Source of the DNA: Gp6-AA40 sp036274155
GTDB lineage: Bacteria; Acidobacteriota; Vicinamibacteria; Vicinamibacterales; UBA2999
Length of the DNA: 64,000 nt
Direction: 5' to 3'
Assembly: GCA_036274155.1 (NCBI GenBank)
Contig: DASUGH010000103.1
Coordinates: 70,124 to 134,123 of the forward strand
The translations under genes were made by a program, and so were the position numbers. This document shows positions 27,197 through 37,065 of the stretch, piece after piece (the first letter of the stretch is position 1; every line of letters starts with the position of its first letter). The notes under the pieces were generated by a model, which saw nothing but the letters and a program-made list of their open reading frames with translations, was not told where the DNA came from and ran no database searches.

Positions 27197-28158
27197 TCCT
27201 CGTCATCGCCGAACAGCGCGGCGGCGCCCTGAATCGGGTGAGCTGGGAGACGATTGCGGCGGCACAGCAGCTCGCCGGCGGGATGCCCATCCGGGTCGCC
27301 GTCCCGGGGGGAGCGGTCACTCAGGCCGCCGGTGATCTCGCGACGGCCGACGTCGCCGAGGTGCTCGCCCTCGAGCACCCCGCCCTCGATGTCTACACGC
27401 CGGACGCCTACGTCATCGCGCTGCAGTCGTTGATCGAGCAATCGGCGCCGGCTGTCGTGCTGATGCCGCACACCTACCAGACGCGCGACTTCGCTCCGAT
27501 GCTGGCGACGCGAATGCGGCGGCCGCTCGTCACCGACGTGACCGCCATCAACGGCACCGGGCAGGGGGCCACGTTCTCCCGGCCGATGTTCCAGGGCAAG
27601 CTGGTGGCGGAAGTTCGTCCCGCCGGCGACGCGCCTGCACTCGTGACCATTCAGATTGGCGCGTTTCGCGCGGACGCCGCGCGGCGTGGCGGCGGGGCGC
27701 CGGTGACCGCCTTCGCAGTGACCGTCGACGCCGCCGCTATTCGACAGAAGCCGGAGGCACCATTCCAGGAAGCGCGGCAGGCGGTCGATTTGAGCCAGGC
27801 GGAACGGATTGTCTCGGTCGGCCGCGGGATCAAGTCGAAGGAGAACCTGCCGGTCGCCGAGCGTCTGGCCGCGGCACTGAAAGCGGAGCTCGCAGCATCG
27901 CGCCCGATCTGCGACAACGGCTGGCTGCCGATGGAACGGCAGATCGGCAGCTCGGGCCAGACGGTGGCGCCTAAGCTCTACGTTGCACTCGGCATCTCCG
28001 GAGCCATCCAGCACCTGGTCGGCATGAAAGGGTCGCGCACCATCGTCGCCATCAACAAGGATGCGGACGCTCCCATCTTCGAGGTCGCCGACTACGGCAT
28101 CGTCGGCGATCTGTTCGAGGTGGCGCCGGCGATCGCCGCGGAGCTGGAAAAGGGCTAG
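27193..28158 (+). CDS. etfA: Electron transfer flavoprotein alpha subunit
   Basis: Large ETF subunit, 321 residues. The C-terminal FAD domain shows GRGIKSKENLPVAERLA, GWLPMERQIGSSGQTVAPK, LYVALGISGAIQHLVGM and AINKDADAPIFEVADYGIVG, which bind FAD in the family. GTG start overlaps the etfB stop (GTGA), giving coupled, equimolar translation. Confidence 0.95.
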   Translation: MILVIAEQRGGALNRVSWETIAAAQQLAGGMPIRVAVPGGAVTQAAGDLATADVAEVLALEHPALDVYTPDAYVIALQSLIEQSAPAVVLMPHTYQTRDFAPMLATRMRRPLVTDVTAINGTGQGATFSRPMFQGKLVAEVRPAGDAPALVTIQIGAFRADAARRGGGAPVTAFAVTVDAAAIRQKPEAPFQEARQAVDLSQAERIVSVGRGIKSKENLPVAERLAAALKAELAASRPICDNGWLPMERQIGSSGQTVAPKLYVALGISGAIQHLVGMKGSRTIVAINKDADAPIFEVADYGIVGDLFEVAPAIAAELEKG

Positions 28159-28184
28159 CCACACAGCCTGGTTCCCGGAAACGG

Positions 28185-29837
28185 ATGGAACGGGACACAC
28201 TCCAGGTCGACGTCCTGATCGTCGGCGGCGGGCCGGCGGGCCTTTCGGCGGCGCTCCGTCTCGCGCAGCTGCAGAAGGAGCGCGGCGGCGAGCCGCTCTC
28301 GGTCGCCGTGCTGGAGAAGGCGCGCGAGTCTGGCGCCCATTCGCTGTCAGGTGCGGTGCTCGATCTCTCCGCCCTGCGGGATCTCGTCCCCGACTTTCGC
28401 GACAAAGGCGCGCCGCTGGCCGCGGCGGTGGGCGCCGAGCACGTGTACCTGCTCACGCGGCATTCGAAGCTGCCGCTGCCGGTCATACCTCCGCCGCTTC
28501 GCAACCACGGCAACGCCCTCATCTCCCTGAACGCGTTCGTACGCTGGCTCGCCGAGCAGGTGGAGCACGCGGGGATCGATCTGTTCAGCGGATTCGCCGG
28601 ACGAGACGTGCTGATGGACGGATCGCGCGTGGTCGGTGTGCGAACAGGCGACCGCGGCGTGGATCGCAGCGGCAACCCCAAGGCCGGTTTCGAGCCGGGC
28701 GTGGATATTACGGCCGCCGTCACGATCATGTGCGACGGTGTACGCGGGAACCTGACCAAGGAGCTGCTGCGGCGGCTGCAGCTCGGACGCGGCAGAGAGC
28801 CCGAATCGTACGCCATCGGCATCAAGGAGCTGTGGGAGGTGCCAGCGGGCCGTATCGAGACCGGCACCGTGATGCACACCCTCGGCTATCCGCTGCGGCA
28901 GGAGGAGTTCGGTGGCGGTTTCATTTACGCGATGCCCGACCGCCGCCTCGCCATCGGCCTGGTCGTCGGTCTCGACTACCACGATCCGATGTTCGACCCG
29001 CACACCGCGTTCAACGACTTCAAGCGGCATCCGTTCATGTCGGCGCTCCTCGATGGCGGCCAGATGATCCGCTACGGCGCCAAGGCGCTCCCGGAAGGCG
29101 GGTGGAACACGATTCCGCAGCTCTACGTGGATGGCGCGCTCATTGCCGGCGATGCCGGCGGCTTCGTGAACTCGATGCGGCTCAAGGGCATTCACCTCGC
29201 GATGCGCACCGGCATGCTCGCGGCCGAAACGGCCTATGACGCGGTCCGCAGCGGCGACACCTCGGCCGCAGCGCTGCGCGCGTATCAGGAGAAGATCGAC
29301 GCGAGCGCGGTCCGTGCGGAGCTGTATCCGGTGCGCAACGTCCATCAGGCGTTCGGACACGGGCAGATGGCTGGATTTACAGCCGCCGGTATGGCGATCG
29401 TCTCCGGCGGCCTGCTGCCGCCGCACCTGTCAGGTAAGCCCGGCCATGCCGAGATGCGGACGGTGGCCGCTTACCACGGGCCGGGGAACGAGTCGAAGGC
29501 CACCGCGCCAGCCGGGGTCGATCGCAAGCTCACGTTCGACAAGGTGACCAACGTCCATTACGCGGGAACGGCGCACGAGGAAGACCAGCCGTCGCATCTG
29601 CTCGTGCACACCGAGGTCTGCAGCACGATCTGCGGTCCCGAGTACGGGCACCCCTGCACACGGTTCTGTCCGGCGAACGTCTACGAGATCACGCACGGGA
29701 GCGACGGCCGGCCGGTGCTGCAGATCAACGCCTCGAACTGCGTGCACTGCAAGACGTGCGACATCATGGATCCGTACCAGGTGATCACGTGGGTGCCGCC
29801 GGAAGGCGGCGGCGGGCCTCAATACAATGGGATGTAG
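28185..29837 (+). CDS. ETF:quinone oxidoreductase
   Basis: Membrane-associated flavo-iron-sulphur enzyme passing ETF electrons to quinone. 550 residues. FAD motif VLIVGGGPAGLSAALRLA (residues 11-28), a GDAGGFVNSMRLKGIH FAD segment (about 322-337) and a C-terminal [4Fe-4S] domain with cysteines in CSTICG, CTRFCPANVYE and NCVHCKTCDIMDP (about 483-530). Slightly shorter than human ETF-QO. It follows etfA by 26 nt. Because the neighbouring pathway makes menaquinone, that is the probable acceptor; this is inference. Confidence 0.94.
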   Translation: MERDTLQVDVLIVGGGPAGLSAALRLAQLQKERGGEPLSVAVLEKARESGAHSLSGAVLDLSALRDLVPDFRDKGAPLAAAVGAEHVYLLTRHSKLPLPVIPPPLRNHGNALISLNAFVRWLAEQVEHAGIDLFSGFAGRDVLMDGSRVVGVRTGDRGVDRSGNPKAGFEPGVDITAAVTIMCDGVRGNLTKELLRRLQLGRGREPESYAIGIKELWEVPAGRIETGTVMHTLGYPLRQEEFGGGFIYAMPDRRLAIGLVVGLDYHDPMFDPHTAFNDFKRHPFMSALLDGGQMIRYGAKALPEGGWNTIPQLYVDGALIAGDAGGFVNSMRLKGIHLAMRTGMLAAETAYDAVRSGDTSAAALRAYQEKIDASAVRAELYPVRNVHQAFGHGQMAGFTAAGMAIVSGGLLPPHLSGKPGHAEMRTVAAYHGPGNESKATAPAGVDRKLTFDKVTNVHYAGTAHEEDQPSHLLVHTEVCSTICGPEYGHPCTRFCPANVYEITHGSDGRPVLQINASNCVHCKTCDIMDPYQVITWVPPEGGGGPQYNGM

Positions 29838-29890
29838 GGCTATGGGCCAGCGGTTCTGCCGAAGCCCGGAGACTCGAGCCCGCGTCGCTC

Positions 29891-30595
29891 GTGAGTAACG
29901 ACTGGCGCGCGTCGGCGCTGAAGCGGCTGCAGGTCAGGCTGATCGCCGCCGCCGGCTATCCGCTCCTGGCGGCGCTCGGCCACACGCTGCGCTGGCGGGT
30001 CGACGGCTGGCAGCACTTCGAGTCGATTCTCGCCGCCGGACGGCAGCCGATCATGGGTTTCTGGCACGGCCGCATCCTTCCCGCCACCTTGTACTTTCGC
30101 GGCCGTGGGATCGTGGTGATCACCAGCGAGAACTTCGACGGCGAGTGGATCGCGCAGATCATCGAGCGCTTCGGGTACGGCACGGCACGCGGATCCACGT
30201 CGCGCAGCGCGCGGAAGGCGATGCTCCAGCTGGTGCGTGACGTACGGCAGGGCAGGCCGGCAGGGTTCACTCTGGATGGCCCGCGCGGCCCGGCGCGGGT
30301 GGCGCAGCCGGGCGCCGTCTGGCTCGCCAGGGCCACCGGAAACCCTCTGCTGCCGTTCCACCTGGAAGCGTCGTCGAGCTGGACGCTTCGCAGCTGGGAC
30401 CGTACGCAGATTCCGCGGCCCTTTGCCACCGTCGGTCTTGCCATCGGCGAGCCTCTGGTGGTGGACCCTGGTGCCAGCGACGCCGAGCTCGAGGCGGCAA
30501 GGCAGGATCTGGAGCGCCGTCTCACCCGGCTCGAGGAAAGAGCACATAATCTCGTCTCGTCAGGGGCGCGACCGCGTCCCCGCGAAGGAGGATGA
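29891..30595 (+). CDS. DUF374 lysophospholipid-acyltransferase-like protein
   Basis: A 234-residue DUF374 protein related to lipid A and lysophospholipid acyltransferases. WHGRILPATLYF carries the His of the acyltransferase motif, GFTLDGPRGPARVAQPG is the DGPRGP signature, and a hydrophobic N-terminal segment (RLIAAAGYPLLAALG) anchors it. In related loci it acts on lipid A or Kdo-lipid A, but no direct evidence is seen here. GTG 29891 is the best start; no strong ribosome site is visible. Its stop overlaps the ribosome site of the next gene. Confidence 0.82.
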   Translation: MSNDWRASALKRLQVRLIAAAGYPLLAALGHTLRWRVDGWQHFESILAAGRQPIMGFWHGRILPATLYFRGRGIVVITSENFDGEWIAQIIERFGYGTARGSTSRSARKAMLQLVRDVRQGRPAGFTLDGPRGPARVAQPGAVWLARATGNPLLPFHLEASSSWTLRSWDRTQIPRPFATVGLAIGEPLVVDPGASDAELEAARQDLERRLTRLEERAHNLVSSGARPRPREGG

Positions 30596-30596
30596 C

Positions 30597-31715
30597 ATGC
30601 GCGCCGCCAGGATCTTGATCATCGCGGTCGGGTTGGGAACGCTGCTGTTCGCCCAGTCACGCTCCGGCGCGACGTTGAGCCTCTACCTCGTAGACGTCGA
30701 GGGTGGTAATGCCACGTTGATCGTCTCACCAGCCGGAGAATCGCTGCTGATCGACACCGGCAACGTCGGCGCCGCAGCGATGCGCGACGCCGACCGCATC
30801 ATGGCCGCCGCACGCGACGCGAACCTCAAACAGATCGACCACCTCATCACCACGCACTACCACGGCGATCACTTCGGCGGGATGGCGGAGCTCGCGTCGC
30901 GCATCCCGATCAAGAACTTCATCGACCACGGTCCGAGCGTCGAGAACAATCCCGGCGCCACGGATTTCCTGCAGAAGGTGTACCCCGGGCTCTATGCCAA
31001 GGGGACGCACACGGTGGCCAAGCCTGGCGATCGGATTGCGATGAAGGGGTTGGACATCCGCATCGCGTCAGCTGCGGGACAGGTGCTGCAGTCGGCGCTC
31101 CCCGGCGCCGGTCGCAACAACCCGCTCTGTGCGGCGTTCAAGCAGCAGGCTGCCGACGCCACGGAGAATGCGCAGTCGGTCGGCACCCACCTCGCGTTTG
31201 GACGGTTCCGGCTCGTGCACATGGGCGACCTGACGGTCAACAAGGAATTCGACCTGATGTGCCCGGTCAACCGGCTCGGCACGGCGGATCTGTTCGTCGC
31301 CTCGCATCACGGCCAGGCGATCTCCAACGCCGACGTCCTCGTGCACGCCCTGGAGCCGCGCGTCATCCTCGTCAACAACGGCGTGCGGAAGGGCGGTCAG
31401 CCGGATGCCATGAAGGTCTTTCACTCCGCACCAAATGTGGAGGACATCTGGCAGCTGCATTTCTCTCAGTTGAGCGGCCAGGAGTACACCGTGCCCGGCA
31501 TGTTCATCGCCAACCTCGTCGACGATCAGCCTGCGGACATGCCGATTGCGCCGCTGACGCCGCCGGCGCGCGGCGCGCCGCCGGCAGGTCCGCCGCCGCC
31601 GGTCCACAACGGCCCGGCGTTCTGGCTCAAGGTGACGGCGCACGAAGACGGCTCGTTCGCGGTGACGAACGCGCGCAACGGCTTCACGAAGACGTACGCG
31701 GCACGACCGAAGTGA
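30597..31715 (+). CDS. Exported metallo-beta-lactamase-fold hydrolase
   Basis: MBL-fold protein of 372 residues with a signal peptide (about 1-20, LLFAQS). The metal motif is TTHYHGDHFGG (about 80-90), with later ligands in LVHMGDLT and VASHHGQAIS. The fold resembles the ComEC/Rec2-type MBL domain, here alone. A Pro/Gly-rich stretch (about 320-335) precedes a short C-terminal domain. AAGGAGG ribosome site sits at the end of the DUF374 gene. The substrate is not known. Confidence 0.8.
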   Translation: MRAARILIIAVGLGTLLFAQSRSGATLSLYLVDVEGGNATLIVSPAGESLLIDTGNVGAAAMRDADRIMAAARDANLKQIDHLITTHYHGDHFGGMAELASRIPIKNFIDHGPSVENNPGATDFLQKVYPGLYAKGTHTVAKPGDRIAMKGLDIRIASAAGQVLQSALPGAGRNNPLCAAFKQQAADATENAQSVGTHLAFGRFRLVHMGDLTVNKEFDLMCPVNRLGTADLFVASHHGQAISNADVLVHALEPRVILVNNGVRKGGQPDAMKVFHSAPNVEDIWQLHFSQLSGQEYTVPGMFIANLVDDQPADMPIAPLTPPARGAPPAGPPPPVHNGPAFWLKVTAHEDGSFAVTNARNGFTKTYAARPK

Positions 31716-31763
31716 TCCGGCCGATCAGTCGCCGCTCGGGAACGCCGCCATGAGCGTGAGCGA

Positions 31764-31769
31764 TACAAT
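31764..31769 (+). promoter_or_regulatory. -10-like TACAAT 6 nt before a GTG start
   Basis: TACAAT ends 6 nt before GTG 31776, and no Shine-Dalgarno lies between (CTCCTC). A transcript starting about 7 nt after the box would begin at the GTG itself, which suggests a leaderless mRNA. No -35 box is seen. Confidence 0.4.
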
Positions 31770-31775
31770 CTCCTC

Positions 31776-32807
31776 GTGAGCCTGACGCTATTCACGAGCC
31801 CGCGCTTTGCCGATCACCTCACGCCGCCGGGTCATTTCGAGCGCGTCGAGCGATTCGAGGTCATGCAGGCGGTTGCGGCCGAGTTTCGCTCCAACGGCGG
31901 CACGGTCCTCGAGCCGCGACCGGCCAGCGACGACGAGATCACGCGCGTCCACGACGCCGAATACCTGTCACTGATCAAGGAGACAGCCGGACGCGCGGTG
32001 GCCCTGGATCCGGATACCTACACCTCACCTGAGTCGTTCGCGGTGGCCCGCCTGGCCGCCGGCGCGGCGGTCACCGCCGTAGAACACGTGCTTCAGGGCG
32101 GCGACGGTTCACGTGCGTTCGCCCTCGTGCGTCCGCCAGGGCACCACGCCGAACGAAACCGCGCGATGGGCTTCTGCCTCTTCAACAACGTCGGCATCGC
32201 CGCGGCACACGCGCGCGCCCGCGGTCTCGATCGTGTCGCCGTCGTCGACTACGACGTGCACCACGGCAACGCTACGCAGTGGAGCTTCTACGCCGACCCG
32301 TCAGTGCTGTTCATCTCCTCGCATCAGTATCCGTACTACCCGGGCACCGGGGCGGCCGGCGATATCGGGACGGCGGCCGGCAAGGGATTCACCGTGAACC
32401 TGCCGCTGGCGGCAGGGGCGACCGACGCCGACTACGAGCAGAGCTACACGAAGGTGGCGTTTCCGGTTCTTCGTCAGTTCAAACCGCAGCTGATTCTGGT
32501 GTCGGCGGGATTCGACGCCTACCGCGACGATCCGCTGGCCGGTATGCGTCTCACCGCACCCTATTACGAACGCCTCGCCACCCAGATTGCAGGCATTGCC
32601 GACGAGTGCTGCGGCGGCCGCGTGGTGGCGGTGACGGAAGGCGGCTACGATCTCGACGGACTTCGCGACTGCCTCCACGCATCCATTCGCGCGCTGGCGG
32701 GTGAGACGCGCGCCGCGGATCTCGTCGTGCCGAATGGTCCGGCGCCGCGAGGTGAGGCGACGGTGAGAGCCGTCTCGCCGCTTCTGGCTGAGTACTGGAC
32801 GATATAA
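31776..32807 (+). CDS. Histone-deacetylase-fold amidohydrolase
   Basis: Zinc deacetylase of the HDAC/acetoin-utilisation/acetylpolyamine group, 343 residues. VRPPGHHAERNRAMGFC carries the His pair, NNVGIAAAHA follows, VVDYDVHHGNATQ the zinc ligands Asp and His, and SAGFDAYRDDPLAGM the third ligand Asp. EGGYDLDGL closes the active site. All catalytic residues are intact. GTG start, probably leaderless. The natural substrate is open: lysine-acetylated proteins or acetylated polyamines. Confidence 0.9.
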   Translation: MSLTLFTSPRFADHLTPPGHFERVERFEVMQAVAAEFRSNGGTVLEPRPASDDEITRVHDAEYLSLIKETAGRAVALDPDTYTSPESFAVARLAAGAAVTAVEHVLQGGDGSRAFALVRPPGHHAERNRAMGFCLFNNVGIAAAHARARGLDRVAVVDYDVHHGNATQWSFYADPSVLFISSHQYPYYPGTGAAGDIGTAAGKGFTVNLPLAAGATDADYEQSYTKVAFPVLRQFKPQLILVSAGFDAYRDDPLAGMRLTAPYYERLATQIAGIADECCGGRVVAVTEGGYDLDGLRDCLHASIRALAGETRAADLVVPNGPAPRGEATVRAVSPLLAEYWTI

Positions 32808-32899
32808 TCAAAGTCAGTAGACCGCAGCCGGAAGGGCCTGGACCGCGTTCGCCGCAGGTCCGAGCCTGAAGCCCCTGGCTTCGCGGCTCATGGCCCTTC

Positions 32900-35446
32900 A
32901 TGCCCGACTATCACCCGCAGCAGCTCGACCGGAAATGGCAGCAGCGCTGGACGGCGGCGCGCGCCTTCGAAGTGGCCGCCGATCCGTCGCGGCCGAAGTA
33001 CTACTGCCTCGAGATGTTCGCGTATCCCTCCGGACACGCGCACGTCGGGCACGTTCGCAATTACATCATCGGCGACGTGATGGCGCGGATGAAGCGGATG
33101 CGCGGCTACAACGTCCTGCACCCGTTCGGCTGGGACGCGTTCGGCCTGCCGGCCGAGAACGCCGCGATCAAGAGCGGCATCCACCCGGAGGCCTCCACGC
33201 GCGGCAACATCGCGCACATGAAGGGGCAGCTGCAGCGGCTCGGCATCAGTTACGCCTGGGAACGCGAGCTCGCGACCTGCGATCCCGAGTACTACAAGTG
33301 GAACCAGTGGCTGTTCATCCGCATGTTCGAGCGCGGCCTCGCCTATCGCCGACGCTCGTCGGTGAACTGGTGTCCGAGCTGCCAGACCGTGCTGGCCAAT
33401 GAGCAGGTGGTCGACGGCGGCTGCTGGCGATGCGGCACGCCGGTGGAGACGCGGGAGCTGGAGCAGTGGTTCTTCCGCATCACCGCTTACGCCGACGAAC
33501 TGCTCGACAGCACGACCGCGCTGACCGCCTGGCCCGAGAAAGTGCTGACGATGCAGCGCAACTGGATCGGGCGGTCGGAGGGCGCCCGGGTCAAGTTCGC
33601 GGTGGAGGGCGATCCCGCGACGAGCATCGAGGTGTTCACCACCAGGATCGACACGATCTTCGGTTCGACGTTCGTGCTGCTCGGACCGGAGCATCCGCTC
33701 GTCGCGAAGTTTGCCGAACGCTCGGTGGATCCCGAGGGGTTCCGCAAGCAGGCACAGGCGTTCCGTCTGCAGGACCGTGCGGCGCGCATCAGCGGCGACA
33801 TCGAGAAGCAGGGCTTCGATACCGGCGTGAGAGCTATCAACCCGTTCACCGGCGAGCCGGTGCCCATCTGGGTGGCGAACTTCGTGCTCGGCGAATACGG
33901 GACGGGCGCAGTGATGGCCGTGCCGGCGCACGATCAGCGCGATTTCGAGTTCGCGCGGAAGTTCGGTCTGCCGATCAGGGTCGTGATCACCCCCGACGGG
34001 AAGCCGGCATCTGCGGCGGCGATGACCGAGGCCGCCGATGCTTACGGCATTCTGGTCGACTCCGGCCAGTACAGCGGACTCCCGTCAGAAGCCGCCCAGA
34101 AACAGATGGCGGCGGACGCCGCGACCCGCGGTATCGGCGAAGGCACGATTCAGTTCCGGCTGAAGGACTGGGGCATCTCCCGCCAGCGGTACTGGGGCAC
34201 GCCGATCCCGATGATCTACTGCGACACCGACGGAATCGTGCCGGTGCCCGACGATCAGCTGCCGGTCGTGCTGCCGGCGGTGAAAGAGTTCACCGGCCGC
34301 GGCAGCTCGCCGCTGGCGCAGGTTCCTGAGTTCGTCAACGTGAAGTGTCCCACATGCGGCCGGCCGGCCCGCCGCGAGACGGACACGATGGACACGTTCG
34401 TCGATTCGTCCTGGTATTTCTACCGGTTCGCCGACCCACGGAACGGCAAACAGCCGTTCGATCCGGCGGCGGTCAAGTACTGGCTGCCCGTCGACTTCTA
34501 CAGTGGCGGCGTCGAGCATGCGATCCTCCATCTGATCTACTCGCGGTTCTTCGCGCGGGTCTTCCGTGATCTCGGATACGTAGAGCACAGCGAGCCGTTC
34601 ACGCAGCTCCTCACGCAGGGCATGGTCCTCAAAGACGGCGCCGTCATGTCCAAGTCGAAAGGGAACGTCGTCGATCCCGATGCCATGCTGCAGAAGTACG
34701 GTGCTGACGCGCTGCGCCTGTACGTGATGTTCGTCGCTCCTCCGGAGAAAGAGGTGGAGTGGACCGACGCCGGCCTCGAGGGCAGCTTCCGGTTCCTGGC
34801 GCGGGTCTGGCGCCTCGTCGACCATTGGGACGAGACCATCGCGGGCGGCGGCATCCAGGATCCCGGCAGCTGCACGTCGCTCAATACGGCCGAGAAGGCG
34901 CTGCGACGCAAGACGCACGACACGATTCGACGGGTGACGACCGACATCGAGCAGCACCAGCACCTCAACACCGCGGTATCGGCGATGATGGAGCTGGTCA
35001 ACGAGCTTTACGCGTTCAGCGAGCATACGGTCACCGGAGTGCCGTCACGCCGGCTCGACGAGGATGTCGAGCACGCAGGGCAGGTCGAGCGCTCGGAGAC
35101 GATCTGCGTGGTCCGTGAGGCGGTGGAGGCGCTCATCCGTATGCTGGCGCCCTTTGCTCCCCATACGGCGGAGGAGCTGTGGGAGTCGCTCGGCCATGAC
35201 GACGGGTTGGCCGCTGCAACATGGCCGGTGTTCGATCCCGAGGTCGCCAGGGCGGACGAGATCGTCGTGCCGGTGCAGATCAACGGAAAGGTGCGGTCGC
35301 GCTTGACGGTGCCGGCAGACGCGTCAGAGACGGATCTCGAGCGCCGGGCGCTGGAGGATTCGGTCGTTGCCGGGTACATTGAGGGTAAGACGATAAAGAA
35401 GGTGGTCGTTGCGAAAGGAAGGCTCGTCTCGATTGTCGTGGGCTGA
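32900..35446 (+). CDS. leuS: Leucyl-tRNA synthetase
   Basis: Class Ia synthetase, 848 residues. The HIGH motif is HVGH in SGHAHVGHVRNYIIGDV (about 45-62). The CP1 editing domain is inserted at about 220-420 (VEVFTTRIDTIFGSTF, GTGAVMAVPAHDQRDFEFA). KMSKS occurs as VMSKSKGN (about 582-589), followed by the anticodon-binding helical domain. A TATAAT lies 91 nt upstream. It overlaps the lptE start by 14 nt. Confidence 0.97.
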   Translation: MPDYHPQQLDRKWQQRWTAARAFEVAADPSRPKYYCLEMFAYPSGHAHVGHVRNYIIGDVMARMKRMRGYNVLHPFGWDAFGLPAENAAIKSGIHPEASTRGNIAHMKGQLQRLGISYAWERELATCDPEYYKWNQWLFIRMFERGLAYRRRSSVNWCPSCQTVLANEQVVDGGCWRCGTPVETRELEQWFFRITAYADELLDSTTALTAWPEKVLTMQRNWIGRSEGARVKFAVEGDPATSIEVFTTRIDTIFGSTFVLLGPEHPLVAKFAERSVDPEGFRKQAQAFRLQDRAARISGDIEKQGFDTGVRAINPFTGEPVPIWVANFVLGEYGTGAVMAVPAHDQRDFEFARKFGLPIRVVITPDGKPASAAAMTEAADAYGILVDSGQYSGLPSEAAQKQMAADAATRGIGEGTIQFRLKDWGISRQRYWGTPIPMIYCDTDGIVPVPDDQLPVVLPAVKEFTGRGSSPLAQVPEFVNVKCPTCGRPARRETDTMDTFVDSSWYFYRFADPRNGKQPFDPAAVKYWLPVDFYSGGVEHAILHLIYSRFFARVFRDLGYVEHSEPFTQLLTQGMVLKDGAVMSKSKGNVVDPDAMLQKYGADALRLYVMFVAPPEKEVEWTDAGLEGSFRFLARVWRLVDHWDETIAGGGIQDPGSCTSLNTAEKALRRKTHDTIRRVTTDIEQHQHLNTAVSAMMELVNELYAFSEHTVTGVPSRRLDEDVEHAGQVERSETICVVREAVEALIRMLAPFAPHTAEELWESLGHDDGLAAATWPVFDPEVARADEIVVPVQINGKVRSRLTVPADASETDLERRALEDSVVAGYIEGKTIKKVVVAKGRLVSIVVG

Positions 35447-35990
35447 TCGGCGGCTGCGGCCGTTGTCGTCCACCGTACTGGCGCTGGTGCTCGTGGCGAG
35501 CGCCGGCTGCGGCTACGCGCTGGCCGGCCGCGGCACGTTCCTGCCGGCGCATATCAAGGCGGTGGCGATCCTTCCGTTCGTGAACCAGACCCCCGTAGCG
35601 ACCATCGACCAGGTCATGACCCGGAAAGTCATTGAGGAGTTTCAAGGTCGAGGCAAGTTCACGATCGTGCCGGATGCCGCCGCCGCCGACGCGTTGCTGA
35701 ACGGCACCATCCTCTCGATCAACCGCGTGGACGCCGGCCGTACCGACACGGGGCTTGCGTCGAGGTATCGTCTGACGCTCACCATGAAGGTCACCTTTAC
35801 CGACGCGAAGACCAAAGAAGTCATCTGGTCGAACGACGCACTGCAGTTCAGCGGCGAGTACGACCTGACGGTCCGCGGCACGGGCCAGTTCGAGGCCTCG
35901 ACGCTCGTCGATCAGTCGCCGCAGGCGGTCGATCGCATGACGACCGACGCGGCGCGCACCGTCGTCACGGCGATCGTCGAAGCGTTCTGA
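35433..35990 (+). CDS. lptE: LptE-like LPS assembly lipoprotein
   Basis: Outer-membrane lipoprotein that plugs LptD in LPS export; gene order leuS-lptE-holA is conserved in diderms. TTG 35433, 10 nt after GGAAGG, gives a signal with basic residues (MSWADRRLRPLSS) and lipobox ASAGC followed by GYALAGRG. A TTG at 35409 is possible but would need a poor site. The mature domain (VKAVAILPFVNQT, ADALLNGTILSINRV, YRLTLTMKVTFTDAKTKEV) has the alpha/beta LptE pattern. 185 residues from this start. The start lies inside the 3' end of leuS. Confidence 0.85.
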   Translation: MSWADRRLRPLSSTVLALVLVASAGCGYALAGRGTFLPAHIKAVAILPFVNQTPVATIDQVMTRKVIEEFQGRGKFTIVPDAAAADALLNGTILSINRVDAGRTDTGLASRYRLTLTMKVTFTDAKTKEVIWSNDALQFSGEYDLTVRGTGQFEASTLVDQSPQAVDRMTTDAARTVVTAIVEAF

Positions 35991-35995
35991 CGCGG

Positions 35996-36985
35996 ATGCC
36001 GCCCATCAGCGCAGCGGTTCTTCGCCAGCAGATTGCTGCCCGCGACACCGGTCCGCTCTATCTCCTCGTTGGCGATGACGATGTCGAGAAGTCGGCGGTG
36101 GCAGCCGAGTTCGCCGACCTCGTCGAGGAGGATCTGCGCGCCTTCAACGTCGAACGGCTCTACGGCGGCGAGACGAAGGTCGACACCTTGATCGGCACGG
36201 CGCAGACGCTGCCGATGATGGCGCCGCGCCGCGTCGTCATCGTGCTGGAGGCCGAGAAGCTGCTTGCCCCGAAGCGCGAGTCGAAGGCGGCGGAAGAGGA
36301 TCAGGAGCGGCTCGAGGCGTTCGTGCAGTCGCCGCCGCTGCATGCCACGCTGGTGTTCGTCTGCACGGCGCTCGACATGCGACGCCGCATCGCCAAGCTT
36401 CTGCTCAAGGAAGCGCGGGTCGTCAGCTGCGGCGCGCTCGAGAACGACGTCGATGCCGAACGCTGGGTCACCGCCCGCGCGGCGCGCGACCGGATCACGA
36501 TCGATCCGGCGGCGGTGCGTGCGCTGGTTGCCCGCGCCGGCGTCGATCTCGTTCGCCTGCGTTCCGGTCTCGAGCGGGTGTCGCTCTATGCGATGGGACA
36601 GCCGTCGGTGACAGTCGAGGACGTACGGCAAGCCGTGGCCGTTGGACCGGAGGCTCAGACCGACTTCGGCATCGCCAACGCCATCGCGCGCGGAGACGCG
36701 CGAGAGGCGTTGAAGGAGCTCGGCCTCGCGCTCGACGGCGGGGCCGCGCCGTTTTTCGTCCTGGGGCAGATCCGGATTGCGGCTGAGAAGCTGCCGCCGG
36801 CGAGGCTTCGAACGGGCGTCGACGCGGTGTTTCGAACCGATCTCGCGCTGAAGTCGTCGGCCGGAGATCCGCGCGTGCTCCTCGAGCGCGTCGTCGTGGA
36901 GCTCTGTGGCAGCGGCGGCGCCCCTTCGCCTCGCGGCTTCGGCGCGACAGGACGCCAGGCGGCGCCGCCATATCGGCGGCGATGA
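35996..36985 (+). CDS. holA: DNA polymerase III delta subunit HolA
   Basis: Clamp-loader delta subunit that opens the beta clamp. 329 residues. The N-terminal domain has LYLLVGDDDVEKSAVA in place of a P-loop, as in delta; the middle has DFGIANAIARGDAREALKEL and the C-terminal helical collar FFVLGQIRIAAEKL. It lies 6 nt after lptE. The last about 25 residues are Gly/Pro/Arg-rich and run into the hairpin spacer. Convergent with rpsT, the usual partner in many genomes. Confidence 0.9.
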   Translation: MPPISAAVLRQQIAARDTGPLYLLVGDDDVEKSAVAAEFADLVEEDLRAFNVERLYGGETKVDTLIGTAQTLPMMAPRRVVIVLEAEKLLAPKRESKAAEEDQERLEAFVQSPPLHATLVFVCTALDMRRRIAKLLLKEARVVSCGALENDVDAERWVTARAARDRITIDPAAVRALVARAGVDLVRLRSGLERVSLYAMGQPSVTVEDVRQAVAVGPEAQTDFGIANAIARGDAREALKELGLALDGGAAPFFVLGQIRIAAEKLPPARLRTGVDAVFRTDLALKSSAGDPRVLLERVVVELCGSGGAPSPRGFGATGRQAAPPYRRR

Positions 36986-36999
36986 GGGGATCGTGTGGT

Positions 37000-37061
37000 G
37001 TCCGCCTTTTCAGGCGGACCCGGTCCGGCCATAGGCGGAGCCGGTCCGGCTGAAGCCGGAC
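37000..37061. terminator. Two hairpins between convergent holA and rpsT
   Basis: Two perfect stems lie in the spacer: 37000-37019 (GTCCGCCT, loop TTTC, AGGCGGAC) and 37044-37061 (GTCCGGC, loop TGAA, GCCGGAC). They sit between two converging genes, so bidirectional termination is likely in position, though neither is followed by a T run. They resemble the stems at 60507-60567 and 62055-62142. Confidence 0.45.
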
Positions 37062-37065
37062 GCTA